Source of the DNA: Priestia aryabhattai B8W22
GTDB taxonomy: Bacteria > Bacillota > Bacilli > Bacillales > Bacillaceae_H
Assembly: GCF_000956595.1 (NCBI RefSeq)
Contig: NZ_JYOO01000017.1
Location: forward strand, 1-64,000
Reading direction: 5' to 3'
Length of the DNA stretch: 64,000 nt
The position numbers were made by a program, and so were the translations under genes. The notes beneath the pieces are model-generated. The model had not been told where the DNA came from. It did not search any database and saw nothing but the letters and a program-made list of their open reading frames with translations. Every line of letters starts with the position of its first letter. The stretch's first letter is position 1. This document shows positions 35,301 through 43,092 of this stretch, piece by piece.

Positions 35301-36176
35301 ATGATTGTACTAGAAAATAGCGAAATGAAAGTCAGCATTGAAGAAAAAGGAGCGGAAGTTGTAGAAGTATTTCATAAAGAAAAAGGCCTGCAGTTTATGT
35401 GGAGCGGAGACCCTACTTATTGGGGACGAGTATCGCCCGTATTGTTTCCAATCGTAGGCCGATTAAAAAATGATCAGTATACCGTTGATCAGCGCGAATA
35501 CTCTTTGCCTCAGCACGGCTTTTTACGTGATTCTACTTTCAGCGTGATTGAGCAAACAAACGAAACAGCACGGCTGAAATTTGCCACAAACGGCCATTTT
35601 AAAGACGTGTATCCGTTTGAATGTTCAGTTGAAATTAGCTACCGTCTGGAAAACAACCGATTAACGTTTCAGTGGAAAGTAGTAAATGAAGATAAAGAGA
35701 ATATGTATTTTTCAATTGGAGCCCACCCTGCTTTTCGTATTCCGTTACGTGAAAACGAGCAGATTTCTGATTACTTTTTAGAAATAGAGCCTTCTGAAAC
35801 TACGCCAAAGGAATTTGTATTAAAAGACGCGCTTATTCATGAAAAAGGAGCTGCAGAAAATTTGCATCAGCTGCCGCTAAGCGCAGGTTTATTTGCAAAT
35901 GATGCGTTAATTTTTAGCCATATTGACGGAATTACAATTAAATCGGCGGTTAATGAAAATCAAATTAACGTTCAGTTTAATGATTTCCCGTACGTAGGTA
36001 TTTGGTCAAAGTATGATGCAGAAAATCATACAATCGCTCCATTTCTTTGCATCGAACCTTGGTTTGGAATTGCAGATACGCATGACCACAACGGAAATTT
36101 CAAAGAAAAATTAGGCATCAACCGTTTATCAAAAGACAGTGTATTTCAAACAGAATTCTCTGTTTCCTTTAACTAA
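35301..36176 (+). CDS. Aldose 1-epimerase-family protein (LacX-like)
   Basis: A 291-residue beta-sandwich protein of the galactose mutarotase superfamily, YihR/LacX-like branch, which interconverts sugar anomers or hexose-6-phosphates. The N-terminal strand repeat EKGAEVVEVFHKEKGLQFMW leads to YWGRVSPVLFPIVGRLKND and LPQHGFLRDSTF (substrate-site His), and IGAHPAFRIP carries the second catalytic His. The C-terminal FLCIEPWFGIAD is conserved. The ATG at 35301 is preceded by GGGAGATG; a TTG at 35286 overlaps it. Substrate not determined. Confidence 0.85.
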   Translation: MIVLENSEMKVSIEEKGAEVVEVFHKEKGLQFMWSGDPTYWGRVSPVLFPIVGRLKNDQYTVDQREYSLPQHGFLRDSTFSVIEQTNETARLKFATNGHFKDVYPFECSVEISYRLENNRLTFQWKVVNEDKENMYFSIGAHPAFRIPLRENEQISDYFLEIEPSETTPKEFVLKDALIHEKGAAENLHQLPLSAGLFANDALIFSHIDGITIKSAVNENQINVQFNDFPYVGIWSKYDAENHTIAPFLCIEPWFGIADTHDHNGNFKEKLGINRLSKDSVFQTEFSVSFN

Positions 36177-36181
36177 TTCAA

Positions 36182-36312
36182 CACATAACAAAATCAATCC
36201 AATAAACAGCTAGAAGCAGCTAAATAGATTAAGCCTGCGTTCACCATAACAATGAAAAGCTCCGAACGATTACTCGTTCGGAGCTTTCTTCAACTAAACT
36301 ACTTTTGTCTTT
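36182..36312 (-). repeat. 3'-UTR repeat, copy D (core deleted)
   Basis: A minus-strand copy after ykqA. End 1 (AAAGACAAAAGTAGTTTAGTTGAAG), a perfect CTCCGAACGA hairpin and the linker TAGCTGTTTATTGG are present, and then the sequence jumps to the distal tail GATTTTGTTATGTG. The whole GC-rich core is missing, probably through the short CCAAT/TCAAT homology. Confidence 0.8.
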
Positions 36313-36325
36313 GCTTCTTTTTATA

Positions 36326-37192
36326 TTAGTTATTTACGACATCACTATTTTTTAGCGCATGGACTTGCTCTATTAGCTTCTGAACGTATTCTTCGCTGAG
36401 TACACCTGTTGCTCCTCGAATAATTTCAGCCGAATAATGATCCGGAGGTGCGACTTCTTTTTCTTTATTTAACACAAAAAAAGTAAGAACATGATCCACA
36501 ATCTTTCCTTCATGCTCTACAGAGATAATGGCAGGACGATAGCCGTTATTATCTACGCCTTCTCTGCCGTAAAGGTACGTAATCGCTTCAGGAGGCACGC
36601 GGTACAGTTTGCCTTCAACGACTCCGCCTTCTTCAACCATGTCTGCACGTCCTCCGTCATGAATAACGTGGTTATATCGAAGCGTATAGCCTTTAAAAAC
36701 AGCTTTGCCGAGACAGTCTTGGAAATACTGATCCACCCCGTGCTTAATAAAACGATCGTTATCCATACATGAACCGTAAGCAAAGTACAGCATACCTTCT
36801 AATAAATCTTCTTTCCACACGCGCCAGTTTCCGCCTGGGATAAATTCTTGCAGCAGGGAACGATCTCTTGCTACATATACAACGGCTTCAAATTCACCTT
36901 GGTCCGTTTCAACCGTTTGCACAACTTTATCATATTCATTGTCTTTATGACCTTCGTGAATATAACCTTCTAATTCATCAAGCGCCTTCCACATAAGCTG
37001 ATCGGTCACTTCATATACTTCTCCGTACGTAATATGTTCACTGTCGATATCAAGCATAGGATAGCCTTGCTTAGTGTCATATAATTTCCCTTTCGTTTTT
37101 GCCTGCTTGGCAATTGAGCGCGCATGATGCAGCAATCCGTGATTACCTTCTCCTTCAAGAAGCGTTCCGTATACGAATAAATAATTGCACAT
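36326..37192 (-). CDS. ykqA: Tandem gamma-glutamylcyclotransferase-fold protein, YkqA-like
   Basis: A 288-residue protein made of two AIG2/GGCT-fold halves. The first opens LFVYGTLLEGEGNHGLL (about 5-21; the YGTL glycine-rich loop), with the acidic catalytic position in DELEGYIHEGH. The second opens LYFAYGSCMDNDRF (about 135-148; YGSxM loop) and has YGREGVDNNGYRPA. Such enzymes cyclise gamma-glutamyl groups. The two-domain YkqA has not been assigned a substrate. The next gene upstream, a VOC protein, is 6 bases away and likely co-transcribed. Confidence 0.82.
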   Translation of the reverse strand: MCNYLFVYGTLLEGEGNHGLLHHARSIAKQAKTKGKLYDTKQGYPMLDIDSEHITYGEVYEVTDQLMWKALDELEGYIHEGHKDNEYDKVVQTVETDQGEFEAVVYVARDRSLLQEFIPGGNWRVWKEDLLEGMLYFAYGSCMDNDRFIKHGVDQYFQDCLGKAVFKGYTLRYNHVIHDGGRADMVEEGGVVEGKLYRVPPEAITYLYGREGVDNNGYRPAIISVEHEGKIVDHVLTFFVLNKEKEVAPPDHYSAEIIRGATGVLSEEYVQKLIEQVHALKNSDVVNN

Positions 37193-37197
37193 ACTCC

Positions 37198-37596
37198 TTA
37201 TTCCCCCTCTTTCTCTTCATAAAGCTCTAGCGGTAACCCGTCCGGATCAGCAAAAAATGTGAATTTTTTTCCCGTTAGTTCATCTACCCTAATAGGTTCC
37301 ACATCAATCCCTTGCTGCTCTAGTTCACGCTTGGAATCCTCTACGCTTTCAACCGCAAAAGCTAAATGGCGTAAGCCGCACGCTTCAGGTCTTGAAGGAC
37401 GCTGTGGCGGATTTGGAAACGAGAACAACTCAATTTGATAGCCAGGAGCTACTTCTAAATCTAGCTTATATGAATCTCTTTCTTTTCTATATGTTTCTTC
37501 TATAATCTTGCATCCTAACACATTTACATAAAAAGCTTTTGAACGTTCATAATTACTTCCTATAATGGCTACGTGGTGCATTCGTTTTAAATTCAT
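37198..37596 (-). CDS. VOC-family protein, YwkD/GloA2-like
   Basis: A 132-residue single-domain glyoxalase-fold protein. The metal ligands expected are His in RMHHVAIIGSNYERSKAFYV (about 5-24), Glu in GYQIELFSFPNPPQRPSRPE, His in CGLRHLAFAVE and the terminal Glu in ADPDGLPLELYEE. It matches the YaeR/YwkD group of small lactoylglutathione-lyase-like proteins. The start is the ATG at 37596 with GGGAGAATGAA before it; a frame 20 codons longer has none. First gene of a pair with ykqA. Confidence 0.85.
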   Translation of the reverse strand: MNLKRMHHVAIIGSNYERSKAFYVNVLGCKIIEETYRKERDSYKLDLEVAPGYQIELFSFPNPPQRPSRPEACGLRHLAFAVESVEDSKRELEQQGIDVEPIRVDELTGKKFTFFADPDGLPLELYEEKEGE

Positions 37597-37743
37597 TTCA
37601 TTCTCCCATAAAAACCCTTTTCTAATCATCCTACACAAAATGCCGGCAAACATCAAATAATTACGTTATCACCTTTGACTAGAGTGATAAAAGTCACGGA
37701 CATAGCGCTTCATAACAAGTAATATAACAACGAGGTGAATAAC

Positions 37744-37944
37744 ATGATTTCGTTAACATTTAAAGCCAGAATTGACCGAACTCAAAATTTAGATTCGTTA
37801 AAAGAAGAAGCTGCTATTATGCACCGTATTGCTGATCAGCTATCTCCAATGAGCCCTGAGTTCATAGAATATACTGAACGTATTCAATATGTGTATGAAC
37901 GCATGCACATTATCGTACGTCATCCTACTAAAAAACTCGCTTAA
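37744..37944 (+). CDS. Unknown 66-residue protein
   Basis: A small soluble protein, MISLTFKARIDRTQNLDSLK onward, predicted to be mostly helical with a beta-strand start. The middle (IMHRIADQLSPMSPEFIEYT) and a basic end (VRHPTKKLA) are visible. GAGGTG precedes the ATG at 37744 and a strong terminator begins inside its last codons. Not recognised as a named family. It stands alone between a VOC gene on the other strand and the MerR gene. Confidence 0.7.
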   Translation: MISLTFKARIDRTQNLDSLKEEAAIMHRIADQLSPMSPEFIEYTERIQYVYERMHIIVRHPTKKLA

Positions 37945-37963
37945 TACAAGCGAGTTTTTTTTA
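37929..37963 (+). terminator. Terminator of the 66-residue gene
   Basis: AAAAACTCGCTT pairs with AAGCGAGTTTTT, then more T. Confidence 0.9.
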
Positions 37964-38089
37964 TAAAATCTTTGTCAAACTACCTTATTTTGAGATATAC
38001 TGAATGCTAATAAAAAAATGAAACTTTTTGATCTTACGCGCGTATACTTAATTACGATAGGATAAAAGATAAATAGTTGCGTAGATAAA

Positions 38090-38107
38090 AACCATCACGT
38101 GATGGTT
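38090..38107. promoter_or_regulatory. Perfect 18-base palindrome before the MerR gene
   Basis: AACCATCACGTGATGGTT, perfectly symmetric, 28 bases before the putative start. It could be an autoregulatory operator or a hairpin in the leader. Confidence 0.45.
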
Positions 38108-38134
38108 GACATAGTTAAAGGAGGTGGTATTCTG

Positions 38135-38538
38135 ATGGGGTTGCGACATACAAAATTGGAGAACTTGCAGAGATGGCACATGTAACGAAACGCACGGTTG
38201 ACTATTATACTAACATTGGGTTATTAAAAGCAGAACGCTCTGCTTCTAACTATCGCTTTTATAACGAAGAAGCGCTGAAACGTCTTTACTTAATTGAAAA
38301 ATTAAAAAGCGAAGGCCGTTCTCTTGAAGAGATTTCTTCTCTATTTTCTATAGAGCAATCCGAGAATAGCCACTCCAAAGACGAATTAGCATCCAAATTT
38401 TACGTACTAAACGACAGTTTAAAAGAAGTTGCACCGCTTATGGAAAAGCTGAATGAAGAAGATCGAAAAGTAATGATGAATCGGCTCTCACCAGAAAGCG
38501 TCACTCTTTTGCACTCTTTACTGCTGCTGCTGTCGTAA
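38135..38538 (+). pseudogene. MerR-family regulator, frameshift at its 5' end
   Basis: A MerR regulator of about 134 residues whose start is out of frame. The in-frame coding part contains TYKIGELAEMAHVTKRTVDY then YTNIGLLKAERSASNYRFYN, a complete MerR helix-turn-helix and wing, followed by a coiled coil. AAAGGAGG and an ATG at 38135 are correctly spaced, but this ATG is one base out of frame (38 bases to the next in-frame ATG at 38173). One extra base in the GGGG run (38137-38140) would give MGVATYKIGELA. The ATG at 38173, inside the helix-turn-helix, has no ribosome binding site and would give a 121-residue protein lacking the first helix. Confidence 0.75.
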
Positions 38539-38561
38539 ATTTATTATTTACAGGAGGTGTT

Positions 38562-38591
38562 TACTTACTTTATAGCACTATAAAGTAAGTA
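38562..38591. promoter_or_regulatory. Long inverted repeat between ribosome binding site and CNNM start
   Basis: TACTTACTTTATAG and CTATAAAGTAAGTA form a 14-base perfect dyad separated by two bases. It sits between AGGAGGTG (38552-38559) and the TTG start at 38598. It is either an operator for the MerR regulator or an mRNA hairpin that brings the two signals together. Confidence 0.6.
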
Positions 38592-38597
38592 TATTCA

Positions 38598-39953
38598 TTG
38601 ATAACCATTAACTTAATTATTTTTGCGATTTTAATTGTACTCACTGCTTTTTTCGTTGCTTCAGAGTTTGCAATTGTGAAGCTTCGTAGTTCACGGGTAG
38701 ATCAACTTGTTGCTGAAGGAAAAAAAGGAGCGAATGCGGTTAAAACCGTGACGACACACTTAGATGAGTATTTATCTGCGTGTCAGCTTGGTATTACGAT
38801 TACTGCTTTAGGACTCGGTTGGTTAGGAGAACCGACTGTTGCGAAGATTTTAGAACCTCTGTTTGAAGAAATGGGTGTTGCTGCATCTTTAACCCATATT
38901 CTTTCATTCATTATCGCATTTGCGCTTGTAACGTTTGTTCACGTAGTTGTTGGTGAATTAGCGCCAAAAACATTTGCGATTCAAAAAGCTGAAACAGTTA
39001 CGTTATTGTTTGCTCGTCCGTTAATTTTATTCTATAAAATTATGTTCCCTTTCATTTGGTTACTAAATGGTTCTGCCCGTTTATTAACTGGCATGTTTGG
39101 ATTAAAGCCAGCTTCAGAGCATGAACTTGCGCACAGTGAAGAAGAGCTGCGCATTATTTTATCAGAAAGTTTTAAAGGCGGGGAAATTAACCAGTCCGAA
39201 TATAAGTACGTGAACAACATTTTCGAATTCGATAACCGTGTTGCTCGCGAAATCATGGTACCAAGAACAGAAATTTCAGCTGTTTCTGAAGACGACAGCA
39301 TTGAAGATTTCTTAAAGCTTGCTGTAGAAGATCGCTACACTCGGTACCCTGTTACCGTTGACGGAGACAAAGATAATATTATCGGCTTAGTCAACGTCAA
39401 AGAAATTCTAAACGATGTCGTAATCAACGATGCGTTAAAAAAGCAAAGCGTGAAGCTTTATATGAATCCTATTATTCAAGTAATTGAAACTGTAGCGATT
39501 CAAGACCTATTGCGCTCGATGCAAAAGAAACGTACGCATATGGCTGTGTTGATTGACGAGTACGGCGGTACGGCAGGGATCGTTACCGTTGAAGATATTT
39601 TAGAAGAAATCGTTGGAGAAATTCGAGATGAGTTTGATACAGATGAAAAGCCGCTTGTTCAAAAAATCAGCGATCAGCATTTTGTCTTTAACTCAAAAGT
39701 ACTGCTTGAAGAAGTCAACGAAGTGCTTCATATCGAAATTGAAAATGATGATATCGATACAATTGGCGGCTGGATGCTGATGCAAAATATCGATATTCAA
39801 GAAGGCGAATCGTTCAAACTTTTTGGATACGAGTTTATTGCAAAAGAAATGGACGGTCACCAAATGAAAGAAGTGGAAGTACGTGCCCTTCCTGAGGAAG
39901 AACGCGTGCAGCCTGAAAGTCATTCACCAGAACAAGAAGTTACACAAGCATAA
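38598..39953 (+). CDS. CNNM/CorC-family (hemolysin-like) transport protein
   Basis: A 451-residue protein with an N-terminal DUF21 membrane domain (about 1-185; [19 protein letters not shown] and [20 protein letters not shown]), two CBS domains (about 205-330; [32 protein letters not shown], and [20 protein letters not shown]) and a C-terminal CorC/HlyC domain (about 345-430). Bacillus relatives such as YhdP (MpfA) export Mg2+, and others concern metal balance. The start is a TTG. Its ribosome binding site lies 38 bases upstream across a hairpin. It follows a MerR gene by 59 bases and may be controlled by it. Confidence 0.9.
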   Translation: MITINLIIFAILIVLTAFFVASEFAIVKLRSSRVDQLVAEGKKGANAVKTVTTHLDEYLSACQLGITITALGLGWLGEPTVAKILEPLFEEMGVAASLTHILSFIIAFALVTFVHVVVGELAPKTFAIQKAETVTLLFARPLILFYKIMFPFIWLLNGSARLLTGMFGLKPASEHELAHSEEELRIILSESFKGGEINQSEYKYVNNIFEFDNRVAREIMVPRTEISAVSEDDSIEDFLKLAVEDRYTRYPVTVDGDKDNIIGLVNVKEILNDVVINDALKKQSVKLYMNPIIQVIETVAIQDLLRSMQKKRTHMAVLIDEYGGTAGIVTVEDILEEIVGEIRDEFDTDEKPLVQKISDQHFVFNSKVLLEEVNEVLHIEIENDDIDTIGGWMLMQNIDIQEGESFKLFGYEFIAKEMDGHQMKEVEVRALPEEERVQPESHSPEQEVTQA

Positions 39954-39956
39954 TAG

Positions 39957-39992
39957 AAAGAGCCGCTTCTTCATGAAGCGGCTCTTTTTTTA
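39957..39992 (+). terminator. Terminator of the CNNM gene
   Basis: AGAGCCGCTTC pairs with GAAGCGGCTCT around TTCAT, then seven T. It faces the converging ABC operon. Confidence 0.9.
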
Positions 39993-40005
39993 TTATTGCT
40001 TACTC

Positions 40006-40716
40006 TTAATCATGCAGCAGCTTATACACAACGTTCTCTTCTGCATCTTCCCCCGTCTTTTCCTTTGCTTGGTCCATCGTGCCGACAAACTCCAGCTTTC
40101 CTTCCTTTAAGACCGCAAACCGATCACACACGCCCAAGATTTCATTCAAATCATGGGTAATATAGATAATCGTCTTTCCTTTTGCCGCCAGCTGTTTAAT
40201 ATAACGAATAATCTCAAGCTTGGACTGCAAATCAATTCCGACCGTAGGCTCATCCATTAACAAAACGGACGGTTCATGAATAAGCGAAACGGCTATATTT
40301 AACTTTCTCTTCATACCTCCTGATAAATTTTTCACTTTTCCCTTCCATCTTCCTTCCAGCTGTACAGCTGAGCAAAGAGACTGAAGCTGTTCATTCGACA
40401 AAGAGCGTGAAGCCATTTTGCTCCACATTTTCATGTTTTCTTTTACGCTAAGCTCTTCCCACAGCGCTATATCTTGTGGAACGTAGCCAATGACTTCTCG
40501 AATCGCTTTTTGATTTTTCTTAAGCGATAAGCCTCCAATCGTGACATTCCCACTTGAAGGAGCCGTAATGGTAGACAAAATAGACAGAAGCGTCGACTTA
40601 CCAGCGCCGTTTGGCCCTAAAAGTCCAATGACTTCCCCACTTTCTACGGTCAGCGTAACATTTGCTAACGAACGTTTTTTTCCGTATGTTTTGCTAACAT
40701 TGTTAATTTCAATCAT
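40006..40716 (-). CDS. ABC transporter ATP-binding protein
   Basis: A 236-residue ATPase of the ABC-2 export class. Walker A is GLLGPNGAGKSTLLSIL (about 35-51), the signature is KNLSGGMKRKLNIAVSL, Walker B is SVLLMDEPTVGID and the switch is IYITHDLNEI. It starts at the ATG at 40716 with AGGAGC upstream; its first bases overlap the end of the second permease gene. Last of a four-gene operon. Substrate unknown. Confidence 0.9.
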   Translation of the reverse strand: MIEINNVSKTYGKKRSLANVTLTVESGEVIGLLGPNGAGKSTLLSILSTITAPSSGNVTIGGLSLKKNQKAIREVIGYVPQDIALWEELSVKENMKMWSKMASRSLSNEQLQSLCSAVQLEGRWKGKVKNLSGGMKRKLNIAVSLIHEPSVLLMDEPTVGIDLQSKLEIIRYIKQLAAKGKTIIYITHDLNEILGVCDRFAVLKEGKLEFVGTMDQAKEKTGEDAEENVVYKLLHD

Positions 40717-41867
40717 TTGATGCTCCTCACATTCCACACTATTTTAAATGCGCACAAACATATGCATGCAATGGAAACAGCTATCTCTTTCCAAATGAGC
40801 GTAAGCGGCAGTGCATGCTGATACAGAAGCAGATGCTGCGGAAGCCACTGACTTATTTTTTCAATCGTTGCAGAAAGCTCTCCTACCGGGAAAAAGCTTC
40901 CTCCTATTATGCTGAGTCCTGTGACCATGACAACGCTGATCATATAATAAGATCCAACTCGCTGACTTTCACTTGCAAACCACGTGCTCAAAGCAACGCA
41001 TACAACCACATAAATACACATATACAGCAGTACACCGTAAGACTCTACTCCATAAAGCCATTTAAATAAAGCAAAACTGATGCAGGCTTGAAGCACGTAT
41101 AAAACAGCATAAGCGGCGCTGACGCCTCGAATATAACCGTAAAGTCCTTTTTGCATCGTTTTCATTCGTTTAAAAAGATGCCTTCTCTCTTTAATCATCC
41201 AATCTGATGTGATGCAGCAAATCAAAAGCGTAAAAAATCCCCATAGCGGCACGTATCCGGTCATTTGAACGCTCCCTTGCTTCGTACGCTTCTTCGTTCC
41301 TTGCTCCTCGTAATCAATTGTCATCAGCGGCCTTGGCTTCCACTGGTTATCGGTATAGTGATACGCCTCTTTCCATAAATCTGGTCCTGCCTGAATGTGA
41401 TAGACTTTATATAAAAAACGCACTTCATTTGCCGCTTTAACATTTGTTGTTAACCTTGTCACTTCACTCGCCACGACTTCTCGAACCGCTTCTGTGGCAA
41501 CTGAAGAAGGCAGCGTGAGCAAATCAATGACTCCTTGATAATTCCCCGCTTCTACTTCTTCCTGAAATCCGTTAGGAAACATAAAAATGCTGTCAATTTT
41601 ATTTTTTGCCAGCTGCTTTCTCGCTTGTTCTTCGTTCAGAGAAAGAAACTGAATTTCTGTTGTTTTCTGTAGTCGATCCATCACTTGTTTAGACATGTTG
41701 CTGTGATCTTGATCGACAAGAGCAACAGGGATTTTTGAATCACTTTGTACTTTTGCTAAAAATGAGCTGCTGATGACCGTTCCTATTAAAGGTAAAAAGA
41801 AGATCATGACAATAAGCATAGGACGCTTCAGCAGCTGCTTTATTTTTTCACTGATCATTTTCTCCAC
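40713..41867 (-). CDS. ABC-2 permease (second subunit)
   Basis: A 384-residue ABC-2 permease. One N-terminal helix (KRPMLIVMIFFLPLIGTVIS), a large extracytoplasmic domain (about 35-205, with VALVDQDHSNMSKQVMDRLQ) and five C-terminal helices. It overlaps the upstream permease gene by 13 bases and the ATPase gene by 4, so the subunits are translated together. Unlike drug exporters of the DrrB type, it has the long outer domain seen in YhgE/Pip-like and YhfP-like lipid or peptide exporters. Confidence 0.85.
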   Translation of the reverse strand: MEKMISEKIKQLLKRPMLIVMIFFLPLIGTVISSSFLAKVQSDSKIPVALVDQDHSNMSKQVMDRLQKTTEIQFLSLNEEQARKQLAKNKIDSIFMFPNGFQEEVEAGNYQGVIDLLTLPSSVATEAVREVVASEVTRLTTNVKAANEVRFLYKVYHIQAGPDLWKEAYHYTDNQWKPRPLMTIDYEEQGTKKRTKQGSVQMTGYVPLWGFFTLLICCITSDWMIKERRHLFKRMKTMQKGLYGYIRGVSAAYAVLYVLQACISFALFKWLYGVESYGVLLYMCIYVVVCVALSTWFASESQRVGSYYMISVVMVTGLSIIGGSFFPVGELSATIEKISQWLPQHLLLYQHALPLTLIWKEIAVSIACICLCAFKIVWNVRSIK

Positions 41868-43078
41868 CGCCTTTGCATAATCATCACGTAGCCAACAGCA
41901 AGAACAAAACTTCCTGCTGCCGTAATGAGAATAGGCGTAAGGTAAAGAAAAGCTTCGTTTGTGTTATATCCATCAAATTCATAAAATAACAGCTCCAAGA
42001 CGCGGGTGTTGAGTGACCATTTCTGAAAACCACTCGCCCAGTCCGGTAAATAGACGACCGGCACAACATGTCCACTTAAAATCGCACTCAGCAAAATGAA
42101 CAGCAAACCGGTTATTTGATAAGCTTTTTGTGATAAAAAAAGAACCCGAAGAAGTAAAAACAAACATAAAAAAGCAAGCAAACTTCCGCTTACCCCTAAA
42201 AAAAGCTCTCCGTACGTACCGGTTACAGGCAGTTTCAGTCCTTTAATGAGGCTTCCAAACAAAACGACAGATACCGGCAGCAAAAGAACAAACAGAGCCG
42301 TCAGCTGCGCTAAATAAATGTGGACAAACGATACACCTCTTGTTTTCATTCGAGCCAGTACGGGATAAGTCTGCGTTTCACTAGCAAGCAGCCATCCGCC
42401 GTAGCTCCAAATCATAAGCAGCAAAGCAGCAAAAGACAGGACGTAATATTGCTTCATATCCTGCTGAAAGAAACTCGTTTCTACTTGTTCATCAAATAAA
42501 CTTCCTCTATCTAATACATGAAGCCCAAACGTTACTAAGCTCTTCTTAAACTCTGCGTGTCTATTTTTATCAGAGACATTTTCTTTTTCTAAAAAGGTAT
42601 TAACCGTATTAATACCGCTTTGAGCGGCTGACGTGTAGTCAGCTGCACTTTCCATCACGTAGCGAAACAGCTGTGACTGAAGCGGCTTATTGTTGTTTCC
42701 AATGACGTGTAAAGGCTGATTTTTCCCATGAGCAATATCGTGACTAAAACCTTTTGGCAGCGTTACAATGGCTGCCACTTTATTTTGCTGCAGCAGCTGT
42801 TTAGCTTTCTCTTCATTCGTGTAAAGAGGCTTCATGATCTTGCGAAGCTTACCTTCAGTCAGCTGTTCAATGACGTACTTCGTTTGTGCAGTATCATCTT
42901 TATCCACAATGGCCACGGGAAACCGATTGACTTTCTCCTCACCTTGCATGGTCTGACTAATAATGATCCCTGCTCCAAGTAAAAACAGAGCAGGGATCAT
43001 TATTAGCAGTATGAGAGATTTTATATTTTTCAATAGAGCTTTACATGTAAAAAGAGTCAAAGAGAAATATATCTTCAT
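41855..43078 (-). CDS. ABC-2 permease (first subunit)
   Basis: A 407-residue ABC-2 permease with the same architecture as its downstream partner: a helix at about 20-42, an outer domain (about 50-215, with FPVAIVDKDDTAQTKYVIEQ) and a block of five or six C-terminal helices. The two are diverged paralogs, so the transporter is likely a heterodimer with two ATPase copies. The preceding gene ends 14 bases upstream. Confidence 0.85.
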   Translation of the reverse strand: MKIYFSLTLFTCKALLKNIKSLILLIMIPALFLLGAGIIISQTMQGEEKVNRFPVAIVDKDDTAQTKYVIEQLTEGKLRKIMKPLYTNEEKAKQLLQQNKVAAIVTLPKGFSHDIAHGKNQPLHVIGNNNKPLQSQLFRYVMESAADYTSAAQSGINTVNTFLEKENVSDKNRHAEFKKSLVTFGLHVLDRGSLFDEQVETSFFQQDMKQYYVLSFAALLLMIWSYGGWLLASETQTYPVLARMKTRGVSFVHIYLAQLTALFVLLLPVSVVLFGSLIKGLKLPVTGTYGELFLGVSGSLLAFLCLFLLLRVLFLSQKAYQITGLLFILLSAILSGHVVPVVYLPDWASGFQKWSLNTRVLELLFYEFDGYNTNEAFLYLTPILITAAGSFVLAVGYVMIMQRRWRK

Positions 43079-43092
43079 CTGCTTTGCACCTT

